DNA of 5,710 nt from Syntrophaceae bacterium UBA1411 (lineage in GTDB: Bacteria > Desulfobacterota > Syntrophia > Syntrophales > Smithellaceae), in contig DBPV01000145.1 of assembly GCA_002304995.1 (NCBI GenBank), positions 18,995 to 24,704 of the forward strand, given 5' to 3'. Shown here one piece after another: positions 1 to 4,873 of this stretch. How positions within the stretch are numbered: position 1 is the stretch's first letter; each line of letters opens with the position of its first letter. A program made the position numbers and the translations under genes. The notes beneath the pieces are model-generated. The model ran no database searches and was not told the DNA's origin. It saw nothing but the letters and a program-made list of their open reading frames with translations.

Positions 1-458
1 TCGGCCCGCTTGCGGTCCGTGATGTCGAGCGCGGTGAAGGTGACACCCGCGCCGAGATCGGAGGGGTTCAAAGGCGTGGAGCTCAGCAGAATGTCAATGA
101 CCGAACCGTCCTTGCGCACCCAGCGCGTTTCCACCATCCCGGTTCCCCACCGGGCGATCTGGGCATATTTTTCCCGGCCCACAAAGTCGAAATCCTCATC
201 TGTTGCATACAGCAGGCGGGAACTGCGGTTGAGGAGCTCTTCGCGGGAATACCCGGTCATTTCGCACAAGTGGTCGTTGACCTGCGCGATCACCCGGTTT
301 ATCACAAGGCCGATGCCGATGGGCGCGGCCAGAAAGATGCTTTGCAGATTGGATTCGCTTTTGCGCAAGGCTTCTTTGGCCTGGTTGCCTTTTGCGACGT
401 CTTCTTCCAGCTCGCGAATTTTTTGTTTTAAGGTTTCGTAAGAGGGTTTGGGGGTCAC
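1..458 (-). CDS. PAS-domain sensor protein, N-terminal part (cut by window edge)
   Basis: This is the first 152 residues of a cytoplasmic signal-sensing protein; the rest, probably a further PAS, kinase, GGDEF or HTH module, lies beyond base 1. Residues about 6-35 form a charged, coiled-coil-like helix rich in Lys and Glu. Residues about 35-152 form one PAS domain with the typical features QSIFLAAPIGIGLV, VNDHLCEMTGYSREEL, TRWVRKDGS and the closing PAC motif TALDITDRKRA. The start is GTG at 458, supported by a perfect AAGGAGG ribosome site 10 bases upstream (469-475); there is no ATG at the N-terminus. No signal peptide or membrane segment is visible, so it senses an internal cue or works with a partner. 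The N-terminus resembles PAS proteins that I recall as frequent in Desulfobacterota. The PAS call is secure; the output domain is unknown. Confidence 0.
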   Translation of the reverse strand, partial: MTPKPSYETLKQKIRELEEDVAKGNQAKEALRKSESNLQSIFLAAPIGIGLVINRVIAQVNDHLCEMTGYSREELLNRSSRLLYATDEDFDFVGREKYAQIARWGTGMVETRWVRKDGSVIDILLSSTPLNPSDLGAGVTFTALDITDRKRA

Positions 459-468
459 AGGAAACCAA

Positions 469-475
469 CCTCCTT
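469..475 (-). promoter_or_regulatory. Ribosome binding site deciding the GTG start of the PAS gene
   Basis: On the minus strand the sequence is AAGGAGG, a full match to the anti-Shine-Dalgarno core, followed by 10 bases and GTG at 458-456. No in-frame ATG exists near the N-terminus, so this site fixes the start. Confidence 0.
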
Positions 476-659
476 CCGATCTACAGGTCTGGACGGCATT
501 TTCGGACGGCGCAGGCGGTTGGAAAGCGTTTTGTTCGGGCCTGCTTGCCGCTGGCTACGTTTCGCTTTTTTCGGATTTTAACTTTTCATATCTTGTATTT
601 TTTATCAACAAAAAATAAGCGTCTGCCGCAGTGGCATTAAAGAAAAGGAGCGGATAAAC

Positions 660-726
660 GGCGCCGGCGCAGATGAAGAAGGCTCCTTGGGTCCGGTGCC
701 CTTCCGGCAGTCGGATTGCCGGCGCC
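660..726. other. GC-rich structured element (possible small RNA or leader RNA)
   Basis: A perfect 9-base pairing closes the element: GGCGCCGGC at 660-668 with GCCGGCGCC at 718-726. Inside, 691-695 pairs with 712-716 (GTCCG/CGGAT, one G-T wobble) and TGCC 697-700 pairs with GGCA 706-709 around a CTTCC loop, giving a two-part inner hairpin. A weaker AAG/CTT helix may form at 679-688. Read on the plus strand, the element is followed 12 bases later by a strong hairpin terminator (739-767), so a terminated RNA of about 110 nt is possible. Read on the minus strand, it would lie in the leader of the PAS gene. I do not recognise it as a known riboswitch, SRP RNA, 6S RNA or tRNA. The pairing is seen; the RNA role is inferred. 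Confidence 0.
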
Positions 727-738
727 AAAAACACAAAA

Positions 739-767
739 GGCAGGTGCTCTCGCATCTGCCTTTTTTT
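739..767. terminator. Hairpin terminator, probably bidirectional
   Basis: GGCAGGTGC (739-747?752 region arms: left arm 739-747, right arm 752-760) pairs over nine positions, one of them a G-T wobble on the plus strand, around a TCTC loop, and is followed by seven T (761-767). This is a classic intrinsic terminator for plus-strand transcription. On the minus strand the wobble becomes an A-C mismatch, the loop reads GAGA (a GNRA tetraloop), and TTTTGTGTTTTT follows, so it can also end the rubrerythrin transcript about 145 bases after that gene's stop. The minus-strand use has an obvious gene to serve; the plus-strand use does not, unless the structured element at 660-726 is transcribed. Confidence 0.
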
Positions 768-813
768 GTTCTCCATCATTAAACTTCACAAACAATCCGC
801 TCGCGCATCAGCA

Positions 814-869
814 ACGCAGGGCGGGACTTTCGTCCCGCCACTCAGCGGACCGGAAGGTCCGCCCTGCGT
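814..869. repeat. Three-stem palindromic element (REP/MITE-like)
   Basis: A closing stem ACGCAGG (814-820) with CCTGCGT (863-869) encloses two hairpins of seven pairs each: GCGGGAC (821-827) with GTCCCGC (832-838) around TTTC, and GCGGACC (845-851) with GGTCCGC (856-862) around GGAA. All 21 pairs are Watson-Crick. The two hairpins abut the closing stem and are separated by six bases (839-844). This compact cloverleaf-like form resembles dispersed palindromic repeats found between genes in many bacteria. It lies just past the stop codon of the rubrerythrin gene, so it may also protect the 3' end of that mRNA. Only one copy is in the window, so its repeat nature is inferred. Confidence 0.
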
Positions 870-905
870 CTGCGCTGGAATCCTATTTTGTGTCCGCGGG
901 CCGGC

Positions 906-1361
906 TTACCAGGCTTCCGGAAACGCCATGTTTGTGTAAATCTCTTCCAGTTTGTTTTTGTGGCCGCGCTCCATCGTCGCCAGCTCCAGAAAAATGTTTT
1001 TCGAATCTTCGTCCTCGCAGGCCCGCGCCAGTTGCGTGTACATCTGCATGGCTTCAAGCTCGTTTTTAATCGCGATGACCAGGCCATCCACCGGTTTCAT
1101 ATCGGGGGTAAGCGGCGGCGTGGCAAGCCCATCGGTGACTTTATAATCCGCCGCCTGCGAAAAATGAATTTTCGCCGCGCCTTTCATTAAATATCCTTCC
1201 AGCGTGCGCCGGTGTTTGGCTTCTTCGTCGGCCAGATCCTTAAAAAGTCTTTTGAGATTCTGATCCGCGGTTTTTTCAGAAACCGCCTGATAAAATGTGA
1301 AGGCCTCGACCTCGCGCTCAACCGCGTCCGAAATAATCTTTGTAAACTGATCCTGGTTCAT
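906..1361 (-). CDS. Rubrerythrin/ferritin-like diiron protein without rubredoxin domain
   Basis: This complete 151-residue protein is a four-helix-bundle diiron protein of the rubrerythrin superfamily, cytoplasmic, probably reducing peroxide or handling iron in an anaerobe. The iron-ligand pattern is present twice: Glu17 in helix 1 (EREVEAFTFY) with Glu47 and His50 (DEEAKH), then Glu101 (NELEAMQMY) with Glu131 and His134 (MERGH). The C-terminal rubredoxin domain with paired CxxC motifs of classical rubrerythrin is absent, and the protein ends MAFPEAW, so electrons must come from a separate partner if it is a peroxidase. The start at 1361 is chosen because GGGGAG (1369-1374) lies seven bases upstream; the frame stays open farther upstream but crosses the promoter. 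Ile is coded almost only by ATT and Lys by AAA, unlike hisC. The family call is secure; the substrate is not. Confidence 0.
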   Translation of the reverse strand: MNQDQFTKIISDAVEREVEAFTFYQAVSEKTADQNLKRLFKDLADEEAKHRRTLEGYLMKGAAKIHFSQAADYKVTDGLATPPLTPDMKPVDGLVIAIKNELEAMQMYTQLARACEDEDSKNIFLELATMERGHKNKLEEIYTNMAFPEAW

Positions 1362-1480
1362 CTTTTTTCTCCCCGGCGAAATGCCATCGTTCGTGTTTTG
1401 AGATCCGCATCCATCCGTTGTCATGCGCCAGCCTGTGCGGGCGGCGTTCACAGAGACAAAACGCATCCGCGACCGCCGTT

Positions 1481-1509
1481 TTTGTAACACAGCCTTCGAA
1501 CCTTGTCAA
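1481..1509 (-). promoter_or_regulatory. Sigma70-type promoter of the rubrerythrin gene
   Basis: On the minus strand a perfect -35 TTGACA (1504-1509) is followed by exactly 17 bases and TACAAA (1481-1486), itself preceded by TGT, an extended -10 feature. Transcription should begin near 1474, leaving a leader of about 113 nt before the ATG at 1361. The -35 begins only 12 bases past the ATPase stop codon, so the rubrerythrin gene has its own promoter despite following the ATPase on the same strand. I see no clear PerR-type operator. Confidence 0.
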
Positions 1510-1510
1510 A

Positions 1511-1529
1511 CCGCGCGGCGTTAGCGCGG
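1511..1529 (-). terminator. Weak hairpin at the 3' end of the ATPase gene
   Basis: CCGCGC (1524-1529 on the minus strand) pairs with GCGCGG (1511-1516) around a seven-base loop that contains the ATPase TAA stop. Only TTT follows before the rubrerythrin -35 box, so this is at best a leaky terminator, and read-through from the ATPase gene into the rubrerythrin gene is likely. Confidence 0.
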
Positions 1530-4166
1530 GTTTTTGAGGACATGCAGCCGCACCCATTTTTCCAGGCCGATGATCAAATAAACGGCGACGGCAATGAGAG
1601 CTATGAGCAGCCAGTCCGTAAGCGAAATCGGCGCGCTGTGAAAGACGCGGTTCATCACCGGCGCATACGTAAACAAAAGCTGCAGGACGATCATCGCGCC
1701 GCTGCCGACGAGCACCCACGGGTTGGTGAAAAGCCCGATCTTGAACATGGACCGGGTCAGAGACCGGCAGTTGAACAGATAGGTGAGCTCAATCATGACA
1801 AAAAGATTCACGGCGACGGTGCGGGCCACTTCCACCGGATAGCCGATGGATTTCTGCCAGGTAAAGATCGAGAAAACGGCCGAGAGCATCAGCACGGAGA
1901 CCAGCAGAATCCGTGTAATGAGAATACCCGAAAGGATGGGGCTGTCCGGTTTGCGCGGCGGATAACTCATGACGTCCGCCTCGCCCGGCTCAAAGGCCAG
2001 CATCAGCCCCAGGAGCACCGCCGTCGTCATGTTGATCCAGAGAATCTGAACCGGCAGGATGGGCAGCATCACGCCGCTCATGATTGCGGCCAGAATGACC
2101 AGACCTTCGCCGCCGTTGGTCGGCAGCGTCCAGGTGATGAACTTGACCAGGTTGTCGAAAATGCGCCGGCCTTCCTCAACGGCCGCGGTGATGCTGGCGA
2201 AGTTGTCGTCGGTGAGCACCATGTCGGCGGCCTCCTTAGCCACGTCGGTGCCCACGATGCCCATCGCCGCGCCGATGTCCGCGCGCTTGAGCGCGGGGGC
2301 GTCATTGACGCCGTCGCCGGTCATGGCCACGACCGCGTCGTTGCGCTGCCACGCCTTGACGATGCGCACCTTATGCTCGGGCGAAACGCGGGCGTACACC
2401 GCGTAGTCCTGCACGTTCCGCGCCAGCTCGTCGTCGCTCATCAGCTCCAGCTCGCGCCCGGAGATCACCTTGTCGCCCTCGCCGAGTATCCCCAGCTCGG
2501 ACGCGATGGCCGACGCCGTTATCTGATGGTCGCCGGTTATCATCACCGGCTTGATGCCGGCATCCCTGCAGGTGTCCACCGCTGCTTTGGCCTCCGGCCT
2601 GGGCGGGTCTATCATGCCCACCATCCCCAGGAAAGTGAGTCCGCTTTCGATCTCCGCGCCGTCCTCAGGCAGCTCCTGGATGTCCTTATACCCGAAGGCC
2701 AGCACGCGCAGGGCGCTGGCGGCCATCTTGTGGTTCGCCTGGGCAACGTCGTCGGGCACGATGGCCAGCGGCTCGGTATGCTCCCCGGCGTAGATGCCGG
2801 TGCAGCACCCCAGAAGCTCGTCCAGGCCGCCCTTGGTATACACGCGATAGCCCCCGCCCGGGAGCGCGTGGACGGTGGACATCAGCTTGCGGCCCGAATC
2901 GAACGGCACCTCGGCCACGCGGGGCAGGGCCTCCTCCAGCGCCGTTTTCTCAAACCCGAGCCTAAGGCCCATGTCGATGAGGGCCGTTTCGGTCGGGTCG
3001 CCTGTCAGGGTCACCGTTCCGTCCTCGGCGATGTTGGCGCGCGCGTCGTTGCAGAGCATCGCGGCTTTCACCATGTTCTCCGCGCCGGGGTCCGAAACCG
3101 GGAGTTCCTCTATATCCACCAGCGCGTCGTCCTGAAACGCGCGCATGACCGTCATTTTGTTCTGGGTCAGGGTGCCCGTCTTGTCCGAGCAGATGACGGT
3201 GGCCGACCCCAGCGTCTCCACCGCCGGAAGCGTTCGGATGATGGCGTGCCGCCTGACCATGCGCTGCACGCCGATGGCCAGCACGATGGTGGATATGGCG
3301 GGAAGGCCTTCGGGAATGGCCGCGACCGCCAGCGAGATGGAGGTCATCAGCATGTGCAGCCATTCCTTCTGGTAGATGAGGCCGGCGACGAAAATGAGAA
3401 GGCAGATGCCCAGCACGCCGATGCCCAGCGTCTTTCCCATGGCCTCCAGGCGCCTTTTCAGCGGCGTTTCGCTGGACGTTTCCTGTTGTATCATGGCCGC
3501 GATGCGCCCGACCTGCGTGTCCATGCCGGTGGCCACGCACACGCCCGTGCCCCGGCCGTAGGTGACCATGCTGGACGAGAACGCGAGGTTGACCCGGTCG
3601 CCCAGCACCGCATCGTCGGGGAGCACGCGTTCGGCGTGCTTTTCCACCGGCACCGATTCTCCGGTCAGCGCGGCTTCCTGTATCTTGAGGTTGACCGATG
3701 TGGTCAGCCGCAGGTCCGCGGGTACGAGGTCGCCCGTTTCCAGCACCACCAGGTCGCCGGGAACGATGTCCCGCGCCGGTATCACCTGCTCCACGCCGTC
3801 GCGTATCACCTTGGCGCTGGGCGCGGACAGGTTTTTGAGCGCCTCCAGCGACTTGCCCGCCCTGTTCTCCTGTACCACGCCGACGGTGGCGTTCAGCAGG
3901 ACGATGACCAGTATAATTGCCGCGTCGGTCACCTCGCCCAGCACGGCCGAAACGACCGCGGCAGCAAGCAGTATGATGATCATCACGTCTCTGAACTGGT
4001 CGATGAGCATCTGCGCTATGGTCCGTTTCTTGCCCGACTTCAGTTCGTTGTGCCCGTGTTCCTCCAGCCGCTCCGCGGCCCGCGCTCCGGACAGGCCCTG
4101 CATCGAGCTTTGCGTCTCAGTGAGCGCCTGTTCGGCTGCCATGGCATGCCATGTGCGATTTGCCAT
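1521..4166 (-). CDS. P-type (P2-like) cation-transporting ATPase
   Basis: This complete 881-residue integral-membrane pump uses ATP to move cations across the inner membrane. From the ATG, it shows an N-terminal cytoplasmic segment with TWHAM and GLSGARAAERLEEHGHNEL, M1-M2 about 60-98, the actuator TGES 168-171, M3-M4 about 247-301 with PEGLP 285-289, the phosphorylation site DKTGTLT 328-334 (Asp328), nucleotide-binding FDSGRK 422-427 and KGG 445-447, TGD 544-546, TGDGVND 616-622, and six C-terminal helices (about 676-868). Compared with SERCA, Glu286 (M4), Asn684 and Glu687 (M5), Asn712 and Thr715 (M6) and Glu793 (M8) are kept, but the M6 Asp is Ala716. The motif WINMTTAVLLGLMLAFEP matches a subgroup like mycobacterial CtpF. 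Ca2+ is possible, but Na+ or another ion cannot be excluded. GAGGAG at 4178-4183 supports the ATG at 4166; an adjacent in-frame TTG at 4169 is an alternative. Codon use changes near 2100-2450. Confidence 0.
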   Translation of the reverse strand: MANRTWHAMAAEQALTETQSSMQGLSGARAAERLEEHGHNELKSGKKRTIAQMLIDQFRDVMIIILLAAAVVSAVLGEVTDAAIILVIVLLNATVGVVQENRAGKSLEALKNLSAPSAKVIRDGVEQVIPARDIVPGDLVVLETGDLVPADLRLTTSVNLKIQEAALTGESVPVEKHAERVLPDDAVLGDRVNLAFSSSMVTYGRGTGVCVATGMDTQVGRIAAMIQQETSSETPLKRRLEAMGKTLGIGVLGICLLIFVAGLIYQKEWLHMLMTSISLAVAAIPEGLPAISTIVLAIGVQRMVRRHAIIRTLPAVETLGSATVICSDKTGTLTQNKMTVMRAFQDDALVDIEELPVSDPGAENMVKAAMLCNDARANIAEDGTVTLTGDPTETALIDMGLRLGFEKTALEEALPRVAEVPFDSGRKLMSTVHALPGGGYRVYTKGGLDELLGCCTGIYAGEHTEPLAIVPDDVAQANHKMAASALRVLAFGYKDIQELPEDGAEIESGLTFLGMVGMIDPPRPEAKAAVDTCRDAGIKPVMITGDHQITASAIASELGILGEGDKVISGRELELMSDDELARNVQDYAVYARVSPEHKVRIVKAWQRNDAVVAMTGDGVNDAPALKRADIGAAMGIVGTDVAKEAADMVLTDDNFASITAAVEEGRRIFDNLVKFITWTLPTNGGEGLVILAAIMSGVMLPILPVQILWINMTTAVLLGLMLAFEPGEADVMSYPPRKPDSPILSGILITRILLVSVLMLSAVFSIFTWQKSIGYPVEVARTVAVNLFVMIELTYLFNCRSLTRSMFKIGLFTNPWVLVGSGAMIVLQLLFTYAPVMNRVFHSAPISLTDWLLIALIAVAVYLIIGLEKWVRLHVLKNPR

Positions 4167-4192
4167 CAAAGATCTCTCTCCTCATAATATTT

Positions 4193-4209
4193 GTGCCGGC
4201 ACCCGGCAC
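4193..4209 (-). promoter_or_regulatory. Hairpin in the ATPase mRNA leader
   Basis: GTGCCGG (4193-4199) and CCGGCAC (4203-4209) form a perfect seven-base inverted repeat with a three-base loop. It lies between the proximal promoter at 4220-4228 and the ribosome site near 4180, so it would form in the leader of the ATPase mRNA or serve as a DNA operator. No T-run follows, so it is not a standard terminator. Confidence 0.
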
Positions 4210-4219
4210 CACGGAGTAA

Positions 4220-4228
4220 ATTATACCA
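4220..4228 (-). promoter_or_regulatory. Extended -10 promoter of the ATPase gene (proximal)
   Basis: The minus strand reads TGGTATAAT, a perfect TATAAT with a TGn extension. No good -35 lies 16-18 bases upstream, which is acceptable for an extended -10 promoter. Transcription would begin near 4213 and give a leader of about 47 nt. The element is half of an inverted repeat with 4245-4253. Confidence 0.
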
Positions 4229-4244
4229 TAGTTGCGGAACAATT

Positions 4245-4253
4245 TGGTATAAT
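4245..4253 (+). promoter_or_regulatory. Extended -10 promoter reading right
   Basis: TGGTATAAT on the plus strand is the exact inverted copy of 4220-4228, 16 bases apart. It would start transcription near 4260, giving either a distal promoter for the small gene at 4431 (leader of about 170 nt) or a short structured RNA, because two hairpins follow at once. No recognisable -35 is present at the right distance. Confidence 0.
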
Positions 4254-4255
4254 AC

Positions 4256-4296
4256 GCGCATGTGCGTTTGCCCGTCAGGAAAAAACGCGCACGCGC
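4256..4296. repeat. Long hairpin in the divergent control region
   Basis: A 14-position stem pairs 4256-4269 with 4283-4296, with one A-C mismatch and one T-G pair, around a 13-base loop. It follows directly after the rightward -10 element and would be the 5' end of a plus-strand transcript, or part of the leader of the distal leftward transcript. Confidence 0.
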
Positions 4297-4311
4297 ACTG
4301 AAAGCAAGCGC

Positions 4312-4336
4312 ATAATGGCCGCAAAGCGGCTATTAT
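4312..4336. repeat. Hairpin with an 11-position stem
   Basis: ATAATGGCCGC (4312-4322) pairs with GCGGCTATTAT (4326-4336) around an AAA loop, with a single G-T pair. The right arm overlaps a TGGTATAAT-type -10 element on the minus strand (4332-4340). There is no adjacent T-run: TTTTT occurs only after 11 bases, so termination is doubtful. Confidence 0.
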
Positions 4337-4359
4337 ACCATTCCCGTTTTTCCCGGTAA
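4332..4359 (-). promoter_or_regulatory. Distal leftward promoter candidate for the ATPase gene
   Basis: On the minus strand TATAAT (4332-4337) carries a TGG extension to 4340 and lies 16 bases from a half-matching -35, TTACCG (4354-4359). It would start near 4325 and give a second, longer ATPase leader of about 160 nt containing both hairpins of this region. Confidence 0.
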
Positions 4360-4369
4360 TTTGGGCGTT

Positions 4370-4398
4370 TTGCCAAATGCCGTTCCGTTTGCTATACT
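4370..4398 (+). promoter_or_regulatory. Promoter of the small membrane-protein gene
   Basis: TTGCCA (4370-4375), a 17-base spacer and TATACT (4393-4398) with a TGC extension make a good sigma70-type promoter. Transcription should start near 4405, 26 bases before the ATG at 4431. An inverted repeat ATTTGG (4359-4364) and CCAAAT (4373-4378) overlaps the -35 and could be a repressor site. Confidence 0.
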
Positions 4399-4415
4399 CA
4401 GGTCAGACACGGAGG

Positions 4416-4422
4416 AAGGAGG
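4416..4422 (+). promoter_or_regulatory. Ribosome binding site of the small membrane-protein gene
   Basis: AAGGAGG lies eight bases before the ATG at 4431. This chooses 4431 over the in-frame ATG at 4377, which falls inside the promoter spacer and would be upstream of the predicted transcript. Confidence 0.
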
Positions 4423-4430
4423 GGCCGGAC

Positions 4431-4791
4431 ATGAACAAAAAGGCCGCGGCCTTGCTTATCCTCGCCTTTTTGATACTCATAGCGCCGCTCCTTTACGCGC
4501 TGGGGCAGTTCTTCCTTACCGACGCCAAGATTGTGCCCGTTTACTTCACGCATTATTATCTCGCCCGGGTGGACGCGGGCGAGGATGAACGCGCGCTGCT
4601 TATCGATTACCTGAAGGGCGAGGGCTTCGCGCTCAAGGAACAGAACGCGCAGCGCATGGTCTTTACGCGGGAGGAGGAAACGAAGGAGGTCAAGGCCACC
4701 GACATCAAGTGCCTGTTGCGCGACGGCCGCCTGACCACCGTTCCGCCTGCCCCGGAAGACCCGCGCCCCCGCCACCCCGGCAAAAAAATGA
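4431..4791 (+). CDS. Small membrane-anchored protein, apparent frameshift at its 3' end
   Basis: I do not recognise this protein. Residues about 5-27 are a strongly hydrophobic helix after MNKK, a signal anchor or uncleaved signal peptide, so the rest should lie outside the membrane. The body (about 30-105) is a charged, mostly hydrophilic domain with KIVPVYFTHYYLARVDAG and ATDIKCLLRDGRL, followed by a Pro-rich tail ending near HPGKK at residue 119 (4787). The literal frame does not stop there. It continues as antisense of hisC until 5213, which is implausible because it crosses the hisC terminator and 340 bases of hisC. The break is at an A7 run (4782-4788): with one A fewer, the frame closes at TGA right after HPGKK, so I end the gene at 4791. 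Promoter and ribosome site are both strong, so expression is likely. The cause may be a true mutation, transcript slippage or a sequence error. Confidence 0.
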
Positions 4792-4810
4792 AAGCGCCCC
4801 GTACGGGCGC
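4782..4810 (-). terminator. Intrinsic terminator of hisC
   Basis: GCGCCC (4794-4799) and GGGCGC (4805-4810) form a stem with a five-base loop. On the minus strand it is followed by TTTCATTTTTTT (4793 down to 4782), a strong U-tract, 63 bases after the hisC stop. On the plus strand the hairpin is followed only by CTTTGCC, so it may weakly end the small gene's transcript too. Confidence 0.
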
Positions 4811-4873
4811 CTTTGCCTTGCTCATTATGCAACATTACACCGCCATGGGCAAAAAAGAACTGCCCGTTTTCTC

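Larger units (their letters stand above)
459..905. other. Non-coding region between the rubrerythrin and PAS genes
   Basis: I see no convincing gene in these 447 bases. From left to right it holds the PAS ribosome site (469-475), an AT-rich stretch of about 570-650 with a perfect 8-base inverted repeat, TATTTTTT (596-603) and AAAAAATA (610-617), a GC-rich structured element (660-726), a hairpin terminator (739-767) and a three-stem palindromic repeat (814-869). The PAS promoter should lie in the AT-rich part, reading left. Weak candidates such as TAAAAT or TATGAA on the minus strand lack a good -35, so I do not place it. A 74-codon minus-strand reading frame over 555-779 runs straight through the terminator and the structured element and looks accidental. 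Confidence 0.

Noticed and set aside
596..617. AT-rich inverted repeat as a terminator
   Set aside because: The stem is A-T only with no GC core, so it is more likely a promoter-proximal AT-rich tract.
660..726. Known riboswitch, SRP RNA or tRNA
   Set aside because: I compared it from memory with c-di-GMP, glycine, cobalamin, fluoride, guanidine and SRP signatures and found no matching conserved core; no T-loop sequence is present.
555..779. A 74-residue minus-strand frame in the intergenic region
   Set aside because: It has no ribosome site, spans the terminator hairpin and the structured element, and resembles nothing I know.
814..869. CRISPR repeat or intrinsic terminator
   Set aside because: There is no array of repeats and spacers, and no T-run follows the hairpins on either strand.
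1362..1490. A 43-residue N-terminal extension of the rubrerythrin protein
   Set aside because: It overlaps the -10 box and the leader, lacks a ribosome site, and the family normally begins close to the chosen Met.
1503..4187. An 894-codon open frame on the plus strand opposite the ATPase
   Set aside because: It mirrors the ATPase codons, is dominated by His, Arg, Gly, Asp and Ala, shows no domain motif, and has no supporting ribosome site. The minus strand has every P-type ATPase motif.
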